The translations under genes were made by a program, and so were the position numbers. Below, one piece after another: positions 53,605 through 62,644 of a stretch of 64,000 nt of DNA (position 1 is the stretch's first letter; each line of letters opens with the position of its first letter). This stretch comes from Burkholderia sp. OK233. GTDB taxonomy: Bacteria; Pseudomonadota; Gammaproteobacteria; Burkholderiales; Burkholderiaceae. The DNA is taken from assembly GCF_900230185.1 (NCBI RefSeq), contig NZ_OCSR01000001.1:3348001-3412000 (forward strand). The letters are read 5' to 3'. Below the pieces are notes generated by a model. The model searched no databases. It saw only the letters and a program-made list of their open reading frames with translations, and had not been told where the DNA came from.

Positions 53605-53725
53605 GTTCTCGTCCATTCGCGGGCGTTCAGCAAAGCGCCCTTTGGTCGGGCGCACCGCGATGCCGACCTGGTCTGCGATACGGACAAGCTGGGCCAGTTA
53701 AGTGATGTCCGCCTTCAAACTCTGC
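53605..53725 (-). pseudogene. Response-regulator gene tail, decayed
   Basis: The minus strand reads LAQLVRIADQVGIA, close to LAELVRVADKVGLG at the end of the FixJ-like regulator, preceded by a stop and out-of-frame debris. It is a remnant of another copy of that regulator, next to palindrome 8. Confidence 0.55.
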
Positions 53726-54025
53726 GACGACTTCGTTCGATGGTAGCCGCGGTTCAGAACCAACGACGATGCGCTCCGTTGCGCGGCATACTAAGAAGTG
53801 AGGCAGGCCGTTCCTGTCGAAGATGCCGAGTTACGCGATTTTACTTTTCGAATTAGCGATATTTCGGCTGACACCGCTCCACCCGACGTAGTAAAGCGTA
53901 CTTTCGCGACACGCTCAGTCGGCGGAGCATATCGCAGGTCATTGATAGCTTTTTATCCCCGCGCCGGCCGTTTGCAACGCTTGACAAAATGAGCGTCTCT
54001 AAAGGGCGGAAACAGTACACTGTGA
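53726..54025. other. Unassigned debris
   Basis: No intact gene is supported between the regulator remnant and the catalase-like gene. Confidence 0.35.
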
Positions 54026-55111
54026 TTATGGTTCACATCTGCTGTCCGCGCGCATGCGTGCTCTTCTACTGGCAACCTCTGCAGGCCAGCGGGCGCGATC
54101 GATGCTTCCAAGTGGCATGCTGTCAGGTGTCGAATTCCCCGTGACATCGAAATACGTCGCTTCGCCGGCATCAAGCGGAAGCTGCGACTTCGACAGGAGG
54201 GTAAGTCGCGCGACCGTGTGGAAAGGGGCTTCCCCTTCGTCCCACTCGACACTCGCGTTTTCGATCCAGAATTGGGCGTCCTTACGCTTGCGCCAATAGG
54301 TCATCTTCCCGGCGTCGAGGAACTGGAGCCCAAAGTCGAAGAAGCTCGTCCTGCCATCTTCCTCAAGGTGTCGGATCAACTCGTCTTGCAGGGCGTTCGG
54401 GTTACTATTTTGCAGAGGACGCGCCGCATTGTCTTGGGACGGTGTAGCCGAATACTTCACCACATCGATCGGTCCGTGACGAAACGGGACGGTGCTCCAA
54501 TAGCGTAGTTGCTGATAAGGTCTGATTGTCTGGCGTGCCTGCAATTGTGCCAACACGAGGGTCCTCAGTACCCGCAACTTGTCCCTGAACGGCAGGGACC
54601 ACAGGCCGGCAACCGGGCTCGATGCCGTAAGGAGCTTCATGGTCGCCAGAAATGCACGTGAGTCGTTTATGGGCAGAGTCCTCGCGTTCTGCAGCGAGAA
54701 ATCCTGCCGGCCAACGCTTGCTTCATGAACAGCCGTGCCGCCCTGAGTGAGGTCGACCGAGAAAGATAACGATCGGACGTCGCCCTTGAGGTCAGAGTTC
54801 ACTTTCGAATCCGCGTTGCCAAACCGCACGATCGCGGGATACAGGCCAGGTGTCGCAAAGATCCCCTTCGCAAGCCGCGCCGCCAGTGCACGGTCCCGTC
54901 CCGCGGTAACGTCCAGGACCTCGAATTGGGCTCGGAAGCAGACACCCTTCGCATGAGTTCCACGGCAGAGCGGCCGGTGTTGTTGGGCAGCAGCATTCGC
55001 TTGCATCAAGAGAACTTTCTCGACGATCTCCTCGATGTCAGACTGTTCCGTAGCGAGGCTCCGTTCAGCATCGCTTCCGGTTACGCCAAACCATCTGGTC
55101 AGGAACAGCAT
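54026..55111 (-). CDS. Catalase-like heme protein
   Basis: A 361-residue protein of the minimal catalase-like type (SrpA group). The heme-side motif RGTHAKGVCFRAQFEV carries the distal His; ATPGLYPAIVRFGNADSKVN has the conserved Asn and the usual FGNADS; DVRSLSFSVDL follows. The proximal Tyr region is expected near the C-terminus. Such proteins show peroxidase rather than full catalase activity. It is next to a Dyp-type peroxidase gene on the same strand, 128 bp downstream of it, so they act together on peroxides or lipid hydroperoxides (inference). Confidence 0.85.
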   Translation of the reverse strand: MLFLTRWFGVTGSDAERSLATEQSDIEEIVEKVLLMQANAAAQQHRPLCRGTHAKGVCFRAQFEVLDVTAGRDRALAARLAKGIFATPGLYPAIVRFGNADSKVNSDLKGDVRSLSFSVDLTQGGTAVHEASVGRQDFSLQNARTLPINDSRAFLATMKLLTASSPVAGLWSLPFRDKLRVLRTLVLAQLQARQTIRPYQQLRYWSTVPFRHGPIDVVKYSATPSQDNAARPLQNSNPNALQDELIRHLEEDGRTSFFDFGLQFLDAGKMTYWRKRKDAQFWIENASVEWDEGEAPFHTVARLTLLSKSQLPLDAGEATYFDVTGNSTPDSMPLGSIDRARWPAEVASRRARMRADSRCEP

Positions 55112-55239
55112 GGGTTGAGCACTCCTCGTCGCGGGTTTCTATAGTCAATGAGCATGGCACATGTGCTTGCCCACGCATCGATATGCCAGCCTTACGAGGC
55201 TCCTGTTTTCAGTCGGCGATCAAGGTAGAACCACGGAGC

Positions 55240-56808
55240 TCATTCCAGCCCGGAGATGAATTTGATTGCGGTGATGCTTGGCAGAAAGCAGTAGGCGGCG
55301 GCTTTCGTCGTAGTGAAACTTGAGAATCCTGTGATCTTGATCGGCGGCGCTCCATTTGGCTGCGGAATCACGAAAATGCTTTCCGTCGGGTCCTGAGTGC
55401 CAATCAATGGATCTTTCGATTTAGGGTGCAGCCTGACCGCCCCCGCGAACTCGCTGTCGTTCACCCAATGCCCCAGCACGAACTCGTATTGATTCTCGAT
55501 GCTTGAGTTGATGAAATAGCCGAGAAGCCCGCGCTCGATGCCGTCGTAGGGTTGCATCGGGTCATAGACCGGCCCGTATGGCAAGCCACGGCGGATCAGC
55601 CGGTGAGTATTATTGCTGCCACCGGGTTGGCCCTGGCCCGTGACTGGCTGGCCACGAGGGTTGATGCGACGCATGTGCGCACCGACGGGACAGCGCAGTC
55701 CAACTGGATCGCCTGAACCATCCGCGTTTACATATTCGTAGTTGTTCAACTGCTCGAACGGTATCCCGCCCGGAGGGCTATCTGTGTCCGGCGACAACGC
55801 GAGCGGAACGCCGTTGCGCCACCGTCCACAAATCTTGGCGGCAAGGAGTTCGGGATCTATTTTGTCCTTGTTTGACTGCAGGAAATTCTCGAATCCAACC
55901 ACGTCCGTCATGATCATCTTGAACACAGCAAAGCTGCCGTTCACACCAAGTTCACGAGGCTCCGGCACGAAGTAATTCTCGGCGTCGTCCAGCAGAACGA
56001 ATAGCCAGGGTTCGCATGGCTGCTGGTGATCCGGCGGATATCGTTCTGGACCACCGTGAATGGTGGTCATACTGAGGCCGTCGCTGTAACCGAAGGGAAC
56101 CCTGGAAGTGAAGACGGGCTTGCCATCCTTCATTTCCATCAACGCCATCCCGTCGCCCCGCCAGATTTCCCGGAAGGCGCCCCCTTCGGCAAACAGGGCG
56201 GATAGCCGGGCGCTATAGCTCGTCATCGCCTCCGGGCTGATGGCATGCAGCGTCACCAGGACGTGATCGCTGCCATTCCCAAAGCCGCTGATCCAGTTCT
56301 GCGGCGCACTTGCTCCGGTATCACCTACCAATTGCGCCCGTTCGGCGGCTCCAGTGGTGAACGCGCCGAACGACTTGAACGAGACCGTCGGAACTCGATC
56401 TTTGATCTCAAGCGCGATCAGTCCGGGCCAGGTAATGCCCACGTTCAGGCAATAGTCCGGTTTGCGGCGCGGGGCATCGGCGAGATTGTCTCCTGGTCCC
56501 GGCTCGAATCCTACGTGCCAGTCTTCGGCGGTGGTGATCTGCGGCGCGTCAGACTCGTCGCCGCTGACAAGCCGTCCAAGCAGTTTGCGTGCCTCTGCGG
56601 GAACGCCCACCGTCAGCAGGAAATGCCGCACCATCGGCATCCTGTATCCGCGGAGAATAAACCCCTGAATATCACCGAGGTCGAGCATGGTCCTCGTAGG
56701 TGTTCCAGAACGGACGTCAGGCCCCGGGGTCTCATGCCCGCTGCGCCCGAACATACGGCGGAGGAGTCCTCCGCTTTCTTTTGCCTGTGGTTTGTTGTCC
56801 TGACTCAC
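55240..56808 (-). CDS. Dyp-type (dye-decolorising) peroxidase
   Basis: A 522-residue heme peroxidase. The catalytic GXXDG motif is FGYSDGLSMT near residue 245, and the proximal His is in VGAHMRRINPRG near residue 375, followed by IRRGLPYGPVYDPMQP. There is no signal peptide; the N-terminus is polar with a basic LLRRMFGRSG. The length fits the larger C/D classes. It probably uses H2O2 to oxidise bulky organic substrates. It has partners on both sides: a two-repeat protein upstream and a catalase-like protein downstream. Confidence 0.9.
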   Translation of the reverse strand: MSQDNKPQAKESGGLLRRMFGRSGHETPGPDVRSGTPTRTMLDLGDIQGFILRGYRMPMVRHFLLTVGVPAEARKLLGRLVSGDESDAPQITTAEDWHVGFEPGPGDNLADAPRRKPDYCLNVGITWPGLIALEIKDRVPTVSFKSFGAFTTGAAERAQLVGDTGASAPQNWISGFGNGSDHVLVTLHAISPEAMTSYSARLSALFAEGGAFREIWRGDGMALMEMKDGKPVFTSRVPFGYSDGLSMTTIHGGPERYPPDHQQPCEPWLFVLLDDAENYFVPEPRELGVNGSFAVFKMIMTDVVGFENFLQSNKDKIDPELLAAKICGRWRNGVPLALSPDTDSPPGGIPFEQLNNYEYVNADGSGDPVGLRCPVGAHMRRINPRGQPVTGQGQPGGSNNTHRLIRRGLPYGPVYDPMQPYDGIERGLLGYFINSSIENQYEFVLGHWVNDSEFAGAVRLHPKSKDPLIGTQDPTESIFVIPQPNGAPPIKITGFSSFTTTKAAAYCFLPSITAIKFISGLE

Positions 56809-56884
56809 TGCGAGTCTCCTATTTGGTCCGGGCGCGTGACTGCGCGGCCGTAGCTTTGGATCGACGGAGGTCCTGGAAGTCTCG

Positions 56885-57532
56885 CTATCGATCCGGGCGC
56901 GATGGCGACCTGCTATCGGCGATCAGGGCATGGATGTCCTGAACCGTCAGGCCTGGATATGCCTGGTAGAACCCGATCGGATCGCGGCTCGCCCCCGCCG
57001 CAAAGTCAATGAACTCCTGGAGGTGCTTTCTGCATGGAGAGGGCGGCGGGTCCTTGGTGAATTTGAATACAAGATCGAAGACCGGTCCAATGTATTTGGT
57101 GAAGTCGGCAATATACTCATCGAATGAGCCGTCATACACAGTAAAGAATCCAACCCGGTTGTTCCCCAGCGGCACAAACTGGGCGAAGTGGGGGGTGCCG
57201 ACAGCGGCTAGATCTTTCTGGGTCCAGTGTGCCCTCGCGCGCAGGAGCAGTTGTACCTCGATGTAGGCGAGTGTTGATTTGATAGGCAGGATCACCAGGA
57301 ATGGGAGTTGTTTGCCGGCGCCAGTGACGTCTGCGGCAGTCGCCAAGGCCTTAATCTGCCTGGCAGTCACGTCCGGGTAGGCGCTGAAGAGAGTTGCCGC
57401 CTGGAGAAGATGCGCCGCGGTCCATTCGACGAACGCGTCTGCGTTATTAGTCACAGGAGTGGACGGCGGATTCTCCACATGCTGGAAGATGGCGTCGAAC
57501 ACCGGCCCCGCGGCCCAGGCCAGTTCGCCCAT
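56885..57532 (-). CDS. Partner protein of the Dyp peroxidase, two related repeats, 5' end truncated
   Basis: The frame is open well upstream of the ATG at 57532. Homology with its own second half begins near 57604 (ASRFTILDEKTLLFLGDFDG) and recurs at FAQFVPLGNNRVGFFTVYDG; each is followed by a GPVFD-x2-F segment and PP-x-P. So the protein has two copies of one fold, and the first copy is cut by the fused OTC-like fragment. It is 76 bp upstream of the peroxidase. I recognise it only as a common neighbour of Dyp/catalase-like genes. Confidence 0.6.
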   Translation of the reverse strand: MGELAWAAGPVFDAIFQHVENPPSTPVTNNADAFVEWTAAHLLQAATLFSAYPDVTARQIKALATAADVTGAGKQLPFLVILPIKSTLAYIEVQLLLRARAHWTQKDLAAVGTPHFAQFVPLGNNRVGFFTVYDGSFDEYIADFTKYIGPVFDLVFKFTKDPPPSPCRKHLQEFIDFAAGASRDPIGFYQAYPGLTVQDIHALIADSRSPSRPDR

Positions 57533-57607
57533 GAGCTCACCGAATTCGCCGTCAAAATCGCCAAGAAAGAGCAGCGTCTTCTCGTCCAGAATCGTGAAGC
57601 GCGAGGC

Positions 57608-58369
57608 GTGGATTCGGCCGATGGTAAGCGCATTGGACTTGTGGTCAACGATACCGGCTGGCGAAACACGACCGCGTTCGATCTTGGCATTCAGTCCATG
57701 GGCGGCCTATGCGTGCACGCGCCCTTGCGCTGGGACACCCGTGAGGGTCTGGAAGAGCTCGCCGCATACCTTGACAACTGGTTCGACGGTATCGTTACGC
57801 GTGCGCCAGACCTAGCTGTCCTACGCATGCTTTCGGATTTATCGCGAGGACCGGTCATCAATGCACGCACTCGGCAAAATCATCCGTGTGAGACTCTTGG
57901 AGATCTCGCGTTTTACTTCCATCGACATGGCACGATCGATGGGATAAAAGTGGGCGTCGTATCCCCCGAATCGAATATTCTAGGCTCCTGGATCGAGGCT
58001 GCCGAGGCGCTGCCGATCACGGTTGTCCAAGTCTATCCGGAGAGGTGGCACGCGCCGACATCGCCGAGCGCTACGCCTCGTTTCTACACGAGCACTGACC
58101 TTGATGAACTTTCGGACACCAACATTCTAGTTACGGACTGTTGGCCTGCGGAAGCCAAACCAGAGGAATTATCCAGCTATCAAATCACGGCTGAAATTTT
58201 GGAGAGACGGCGATCAGACGCCGAGTTCTTGCCGTGTCCACCCGTTTCTCGCGGCGAGGAAGTTTCGGAAGGCGCGATGATGCACGCCAGCTGTCGCGTC
58301 GTTCAAGCGAAGGCATTTTTGCTCCATGCCCAGAATGCGGTCTTGGAGCAAATGTTTGAAGCGATTTGA
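57608..58369 (+). pseudogene. Ornithine carbamoyltransferase-like, C-terminal part
   Basis: It begins in the middle of an OTCase-like domain (GKRIGLVVNDTGWRNTTAFD). It continues with NWFDGIVTRAPDLAVLRMLS, the substrate-loop-like NARTRQNHPCETLGDLAF, the second-domain Rossmann part (IKVGVVSPESNILGSWIEAA) and a C-terminal helix (VVQAKAFLLHAQNAVLEQMF). The carbamoyl-phosphate STRT-type motif is absent here, and the N-terminal half of about 130 residues is missing. The frame upstream is antisense to the neighbour gene, so this is a truncated insertion. Confidence 0.75.
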
Positions 58370-58525
58370 AACACCGAGAACATTCGATAGGCAACGGACA
58401 GGCGATGGTGCTTTATTACCTCGATCCTGATGCTGCAGCAACGCTCAATCGCCTGGCACATGGCACACTGCAGCCAGCGCTTGGCGATGTTTGAAGACGA
58501 AATCACGGTTTAAAGACCTGCTCAG

Positions 58526-58816
58526 ATGAGAGTAACCCTTGGCTACCTGCATGACGTATGGCTATGTCCAGACGAGCGCGGCAACTTACTGCCCGCGTGC
58601 ATCCCACATGGGCCGGATGGAGACGCCGCGCGTGCGCTTAACGAGCCGGGTAGTGAATGGGTTTGGACGTTCTGGGCGCGTTCCCACGCTGAAACCATGA
58701 CCCTCTACTACGAATTCGCTTCCTACGAAAAGTACGTCGTTAAGAGCGATGTCGAGCATCAACCATATTCACGTGCTACATGCGAGTGCCAATTGGCACA
58801 TTTGAGGCGCAAGTAG
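58526..58816 (+). CDS. Hypothetical protein
   Basis: A 96-residue soluble protein beginning MRVTLGYLHDVWLCPDERGN. It has many aromatic residues (SEWVWTFWARSHAETMTLYY) and ends with a Cys pair (RATCECQLAHLRRK). The composition looks coding, but I recognise no family. It stands alone. Confidence 0.5.
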   Translation: MRVTLGYLHDVWLCPDERGNLLPACIPHGPDGDAARALNEPGSEWVWTFWARSHAETMTLYYEFASYEKYVVKSDVEHQPYSRATCECQLAHLRRK

Positions 58817-58879
58817 TTTCGCGTTTTGGTGGTTGAACGGAAGAGTCAAACGGCCGCTTTGGAGGCATACGAATGTCCT

Positions 58880-59140
58880 CTCAGGGTCGAACTGCGCCGC
58901 TCAAAGTCACTTTGCCGGGTCCTCCCCGGCAGCGATAGTTCAGGGGGTGGAATGACAGGCGCAACGTCCGTCAGATATGGATTGCTACCATTGCTGTAGC
59001 AGATCTGTAGCACGCGAAAACCTCCCCTCCGAGATCATCAGCCAACTGCCACTTGGCTCCGGCTCGAGAGTGCTCATCGGAAAAAAAGCCGGCGCAAGCC
59101 GGCTGAAGGATTCTGGCGCGTCCGAGGGCCTGCTAGAACT
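58880..59140 (-). repeat. Dispersed non-coding homology, copy B, with strong minus-strand terminator
   Basis: Related to 21325-21510 at its start and end. It contains the hairpin GCCGGC-loop-GCCGGC followed on the minus strand by seven T (59081-59103), then a minus-strand reading ending GATLKF-stop near 59135. It is probably the 3' end and terminator of a lost porin-type gene. Confidence 0.45.
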
Positions 59141-59273
59141 TGAGAGTGGCGCCATTATGCTCTACCTTAGAGACCGCCTTGTTTTGAGAAAGCCCCGAAA
59201 CAGGCTTCTAATTCGCGTTTTGCGGTGTTCGCTTCTTGACGCGTGTCACCGGTTGCCTGCAGGCAGGGAGCGG

Positions 59274-59339
59274 CCGATTGTGTTTGCAAGGACCTCCCCA
59301 AAAAGTCAAGATCGAGGAAGTCCTTGCAAACACAATCGG
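59274..59339. repeat. 20-bp perfect inverted repeat with 26-base loop
   Basis: CCGATTGTGTTTGCAAGGAC at 59274-59293 is exactly complementary to 59320-59339. The stem is long and not followed by a T run, so it is not a typical terminator. It could be a recombination or protein-binding site, an RNA hairpin, or the ends of a collapsed element. Confidence 0.7.
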
Positions 59340-59418
59340 TTAGTTACGGACACTCGCCGCGTCCTTCAGAATCGTCACCACTGGTCTACCCGTGACAGAA
59401 TGAAGCGAGTCCGCATGT

Positions 59419-59446
59419 AAAAAAGGCCGCAGGCATTGCTGCGGCC
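59419..59446 (-). terminator. Rho-independent terminator
   Basis: GGCCGCAG-gcattg-CTGCGGCC with six A on the plus-strand left side, so on the minus strand the 8-bp stem is followed by six T. It would end transcripts from the small gene at 59929. Confidence 0.75.
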
Positions 59447-59656
59447 CGAAACACACACGTCGCGCAAGGAGCGCCGACGTTCGTTCCATCGTACACGTCT
59501 GCGTTTCTGACGCAATCAGGTATTTCATCTGAATATGTGCGAGAGGCCGCAGTGCCGCTTCGACCGTGGGCCTAGCCTGTATTAATCGCGGCCGCAGGCG
59601 TTGCGAAACGACCCCAAGGTCAGTCAGCTGGCACTAGGCATAATGTATGCGGACTT

Positions 59657-59929
59657 TCACTTGACCAGAGTCGTGGTCTGTATAGATGAATTAGTGTCCG
59701 GGCTGGCGACGTTACCTTCGCGCGCGTTGATCCACTCAATCACTCATTGCCGCGCAACCTGGACCGCCTCGTCTTCGTTATCGAACCAGGCAAGATTGCG
59801 CTCGATGTGCATCTCAGCGTCAGCATCATCGTCAGGTGACCCGTGGATCAGTCGCGCGTGCGCAAAGAACTGACCAAGCGAGAAATCCGGGGTTGCGTCA
59901 ATGACCCAGCCACGGTACTCGAACTCCAT
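59657..59929 (-). pseudogene. Small conserved protein with an internal stop
   Basis: The start MEFEYRGWVIDATPDFSLGQ and EMHIERNLAWFDNEDEAVQV look like a small Burkholderia family (about 80-90 residues). After VARQ a TGA stands where related proteins, as I recall, have Trp; the frame then continues VIEWINAREGNVASPDT to 59657. Either it makes a 61-residue protein or it is a single-mutation pseudogene. Confidence 0.55.
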
Positions 59930-60229
59930 GATTACCCCCGATACTTAGCTAGTCGAGCTTCGAACCGATAAAGCATGGATTCATACAGACTGTGTTCGCT
60001 AAACCTCCAAGGTTGAATTGCCGACGTCGCGGCCGGCAAGCAGGTAGCACGTTGTCTTCGGGCTGCGATACTGTTATAGATCCGCGCCGGCGCTTTTGCC
60101 ATCGATATGTTCTGGCAAGCAACGCGCCTCCAGCGAGACATTCGTCCGCTAATGGAGCGGCTCATTTTAGCCTGGCCGGACGCGATACCCACGTCTCCCC
60201 CGTTCCTATAGGCCTTCACCCAACGCCGA
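59930..60229. other. Intergenic stretch
   Basis: I see no supported gene or site. Confidence 0.4.
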
Positions 60230-60355
60230 TCAGTCGGGCTTCGCATAGTCGTGCCTGCTGCCCTCGTCCTTGCACGCCCGAAGCCACGCCACGACGAGCA
60301 CGCCGAGACTGGCGCCCAAAGACGTCCCCATTGCCAAGCCAAGCAAGAATTCCAT
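60230..60355 (-). CDS. Small single-helix membrane protein
   Basis: A 41-residue protein (MEFLLGLAMGTSLGASLGVL, then VVAWLRACKDEGSRHDYAKPD) with one hydrophobic helix containing small-residue GxxxG spacing and a polar tail. GGGGGAAAG lies before the ATG at 60355, which sets the start. Unknown function. Confidence 0.5.
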   Translation of the reverse strand: MEFLLGLAMGTSLGASLGVLVVAWLRACKDEGSRHDYAKPD

Positions 60356-60980
60356 CGCTTTCCCCCATTTTGGGTGATTGCAAAACTGTGCACGAGCGTG
60401 TGTGGGTGATCGTCTGCCTGCATAGTGGATCCGCAGCATGAGATAGATGCGCCTCATGATCGCTTTTCCGGCCGTAGCCAGCGGGCATCGAAGCCCGTGA
60501 TTTCATTCTTGTACACTTCGACACAGCCTCGAAGTAGGAAGGCTCGCGGAAAAGGACGGGTAAAGACCCGCAAATGTTTTCGGCCACTGCTGCTGCCAAC
60601 TCTGCCTCGAGTCACCAAAGCTCGCAATCATTCTTCCTACCGCTAGCCGTAGCTGCGCAGCCCCGAAAGGTACATGCGAAGGTCATAACTGGCGATCGGT
60701 TTTTTGCGTTGCATCAATGAATGTGTCACCCGCTGCGTCGGCGCGTGCTGACATCCGTTCGGCCTTGGCAGACATGCTTTGCAGGCGCAAATTAAACGTG
60801 TTACCGGGCGATGGAAAGCCGGTAGGAGTGACTCCTGTCAGCGTTGGGGCGTCCACCTCGGCTCGACTGACTGCGCGGCCGTGCGTCGCGAGCGCGAGGC
60901 GGTTCGGTCGCACAGTGCGCTCGGCTCGCACAAAACATATTCCGATGCGGATCGGTAACCAGGAAACCTGAGAGAAAAGC
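60356..60980. other. Gene-poor stretch
   Basis: I see no supported gene. A GACTGCGCGGCCGTGCGT segment near 60868 recurs near 62744, followed in both by a GAGCGCGA-type stretch; this is a minor dispersed repeat of unknown nature. Confidence 0.35.
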
Positions 60981-61892
60981 ATGCGGGCAGGAAGCCCGGT
61001 GTCCAGTATTAGGGGGAAAACGCGATCAAACTTGCCCCAAGGAGTGACCCAGCACGTGGCCCGTCTTGGCGAGGCCTCGGCGACCTTGCTGACACCACAC
61101 ACAATGGCGGAGCGCAGCCACGCGGCACCTCTGCAGGTACAGGAAGCGACGCTGGATCTCGAAAACGTGACCTTCGCGTATTCCGGCCGCAGGCCGGTTC
61201 TCAGCGGACTCAACCTGCACATCCGCGCCGGTGAGCGCGTAGATCTGATCGGTCCTTCCGGCGCCGGCAAATCGACTATCTTCGCCTTGATCCAGCACTT
61301 TTACGAACCGGCATCCGGCTGTGTGCGCATTTCGGGACAGGATATCTCGCACGTCACCCTGCAAAGTCTGCAGTCCGCGATTTCGGTCGTACCACAGGAC
61401 CCCTCGCTGTTTCACCGCTCCCTGCTGGATAACATCCGCTACGGTTGCCCGGACGCGACCGAAGCCAACGTGCGCCGCGCCTGCGGGGATGCAAACTGCC
61501 TGGAGTTCCTCGTCGCCATGCCGGAGGGACTCAACACGATCGCGGGCGACCGCGGCACGAAACTCTCGGGCGGCCAGCGGCAGCGGATCGCCATTGCGCG
61601 CGCCATACTCAGGGACTCGCCGATCCTGTTGCTCGACGAAGCGACCTCAGCGCTCGACATCGCATCCGAGCTTGCAATCCAGTCAGCACTGGAACGGTTG
61701 ATGAAAAACCGTACTGTCATCGCGATTGCCCACCGCCTGTCCACCCTGCAGACCTTCGACCGCATTGTGGTGATCAATCGGGGCCACGTGGTTCAGGATG
61801 GTTCTCCGGCCGAGCTGGCGGCCATACCGGGCATCTATCGCGATACGCTAGCGCGCCAGCTCAAGCGCGCACCGGCACAAGATATTTGCTGA
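60981..61892 (+). CDS. ABC exporter ATPase domain without its membrane domain
   Basis: A 303-residue frame. The first 60 residues resemble the linker after the transmembrane domain of MsbA-type exporters (VARLGEASATLL), followed by a full nucleotide-binding domain: Walker A IGPSGAGKST, Q-loop VVPQDPSLF, signature LSGGQRQR, Walker B ILLLDEATSALD and H-loop AIAHRLSTL. An intact half-transporter would have about 300 more residues with six helices before it; these are absent. It is probably a 5'-deleted gene, not a working exporter. Confidence 0.8.
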   Translation: MRAGSPVSSIRGKTRSNLPQGVTQHVARLGEASATLLTPHTMAERSHAAPLQVQEATLDLENVTFAYSGRRPVLSGLNLHIRAGERVDLIGPSGAGKSTIFALIQHFYEPASGCVRISGQDISHVTLQSLQSAISVVPQDPSLFHRSLLDNIRYGCPDATEANVRRACGDANCLEFLVAMPEGLNTIAGDRGTKLSGGQRQRIAIARAILRDSPILLLDEATSALDIASELAIQSALERLMKNRTVIAIAHRLSTLQTFDRIVVINRGHVVQDGSPAELAAIPGIYRDTLARQLKRAPAQDIC

Positions 61893-62221
61893 CCACGAGC
61901 CGCGTGGCTGCGCCGCGGTCACGTCTCACTGCCCGGCCGGGTGCACGAGAGAAAATCACCGCCAATGCGTCATCGCGAGTTCGACGATCTCATCCCGCGG
62001 TCACGCATGATCGCGCAGCATGAACAGCCCCCTCCGCCTGTGCTAGCTCCACTCCTTCGGTGGGGCGCCATGACGCGAACGTGTGGCGTTGCTGACTGGA
62101 TGCTGCATGCCCGTGGGCGACACCCGGCGCACGACAATCCTGGGCGCAGTGCCGGCCTTGCTCGCATGCCATTGATGAAGTAGATTTTGATTGGGAGATG
62201 CATCAGGTGGGAGGGACTGTC
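61893..62221. other. Intergenic stretch
   Basis: I see no supported gene; it precedes the ACT-domain gene. Confidence 0.4.
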
Positions 62222-62644
62222 ATGGAACTGGGCGTAGAACGTGTCGATGTTTGGGCAGCTTCCATCGAGGATAAGCCGGGCGGCCTTGCGAAAGTATTAA
62301 GCGCTTTGCGGGATGCTGGCGCAGACTTGCAGTTCGTCGTTGCACGTCGCACGCCGGAAGCATCGGGCAAGGGGATCGTGTTTGTCGCACCGGTGCAAGG
62401 GGAGACGGAAATTCGTGCCGCCACACAGGTGGGGTTCAGCGTCACCCCGAGCCTTCACTCTGTCCGTGTAATGGGTCTGGACCAGCTGGGGATCATCGCG
62501 CAATTGACCCAGATGCTGGCAGACGGGGGGATCAACCTCCGTGGCGTTTCGGCCGCGGTACTTGGCACACAGTTCATTGCTTATCTTGCGGTCGACTCGC
62601 TGGACGATGCCGAAAAGGCGATGGACATTCTGCAGAGGGCCTGA
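62222..62644 (+). CDS. ACT-domain protein
   Basis: A 140-residue protein made of two ACT-like domains: VDVWAASIEDKPGGLAKVLS with ALRDAGADLQFVVARRT, and VRVMGLDQLGIIAQLTQMLA with DGGINLRGVSAAVLGT. Each follows the beta-alpha-beta pattern with the ligand-site Gly. ACT domains bind amino acids or similar ligands to regulate enzymes. GGAGGG before the ATG at 62222 supports that start over 62198. There is no enzyme domain and no obvious partner nearby. Confidence 0.85.
   Translation: MELGVERVDVWAASIEDKPGGLAKVLSALRDAGADLQFVVARRTPEASGKGIVFVAPVQGETEIRAATQVGFSVTPSLHSVRVMGLDQLGIIAQLTQMLADGGINLRGVSAAVLGTQFIAYLAVDSLDDAEKAMDILQRA

Noticed and set aside
57083..57096. CCGGTCCAAT half-site of the palindrome
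   Set aside because: It lies inside a coding region and has no second half.
60981..61892. The ABC ATPase as exporter of the double-glycine peptides
   Set aside because: It lacks both a C39 peptidase and the transmembrane domain, and is 46 kb away.
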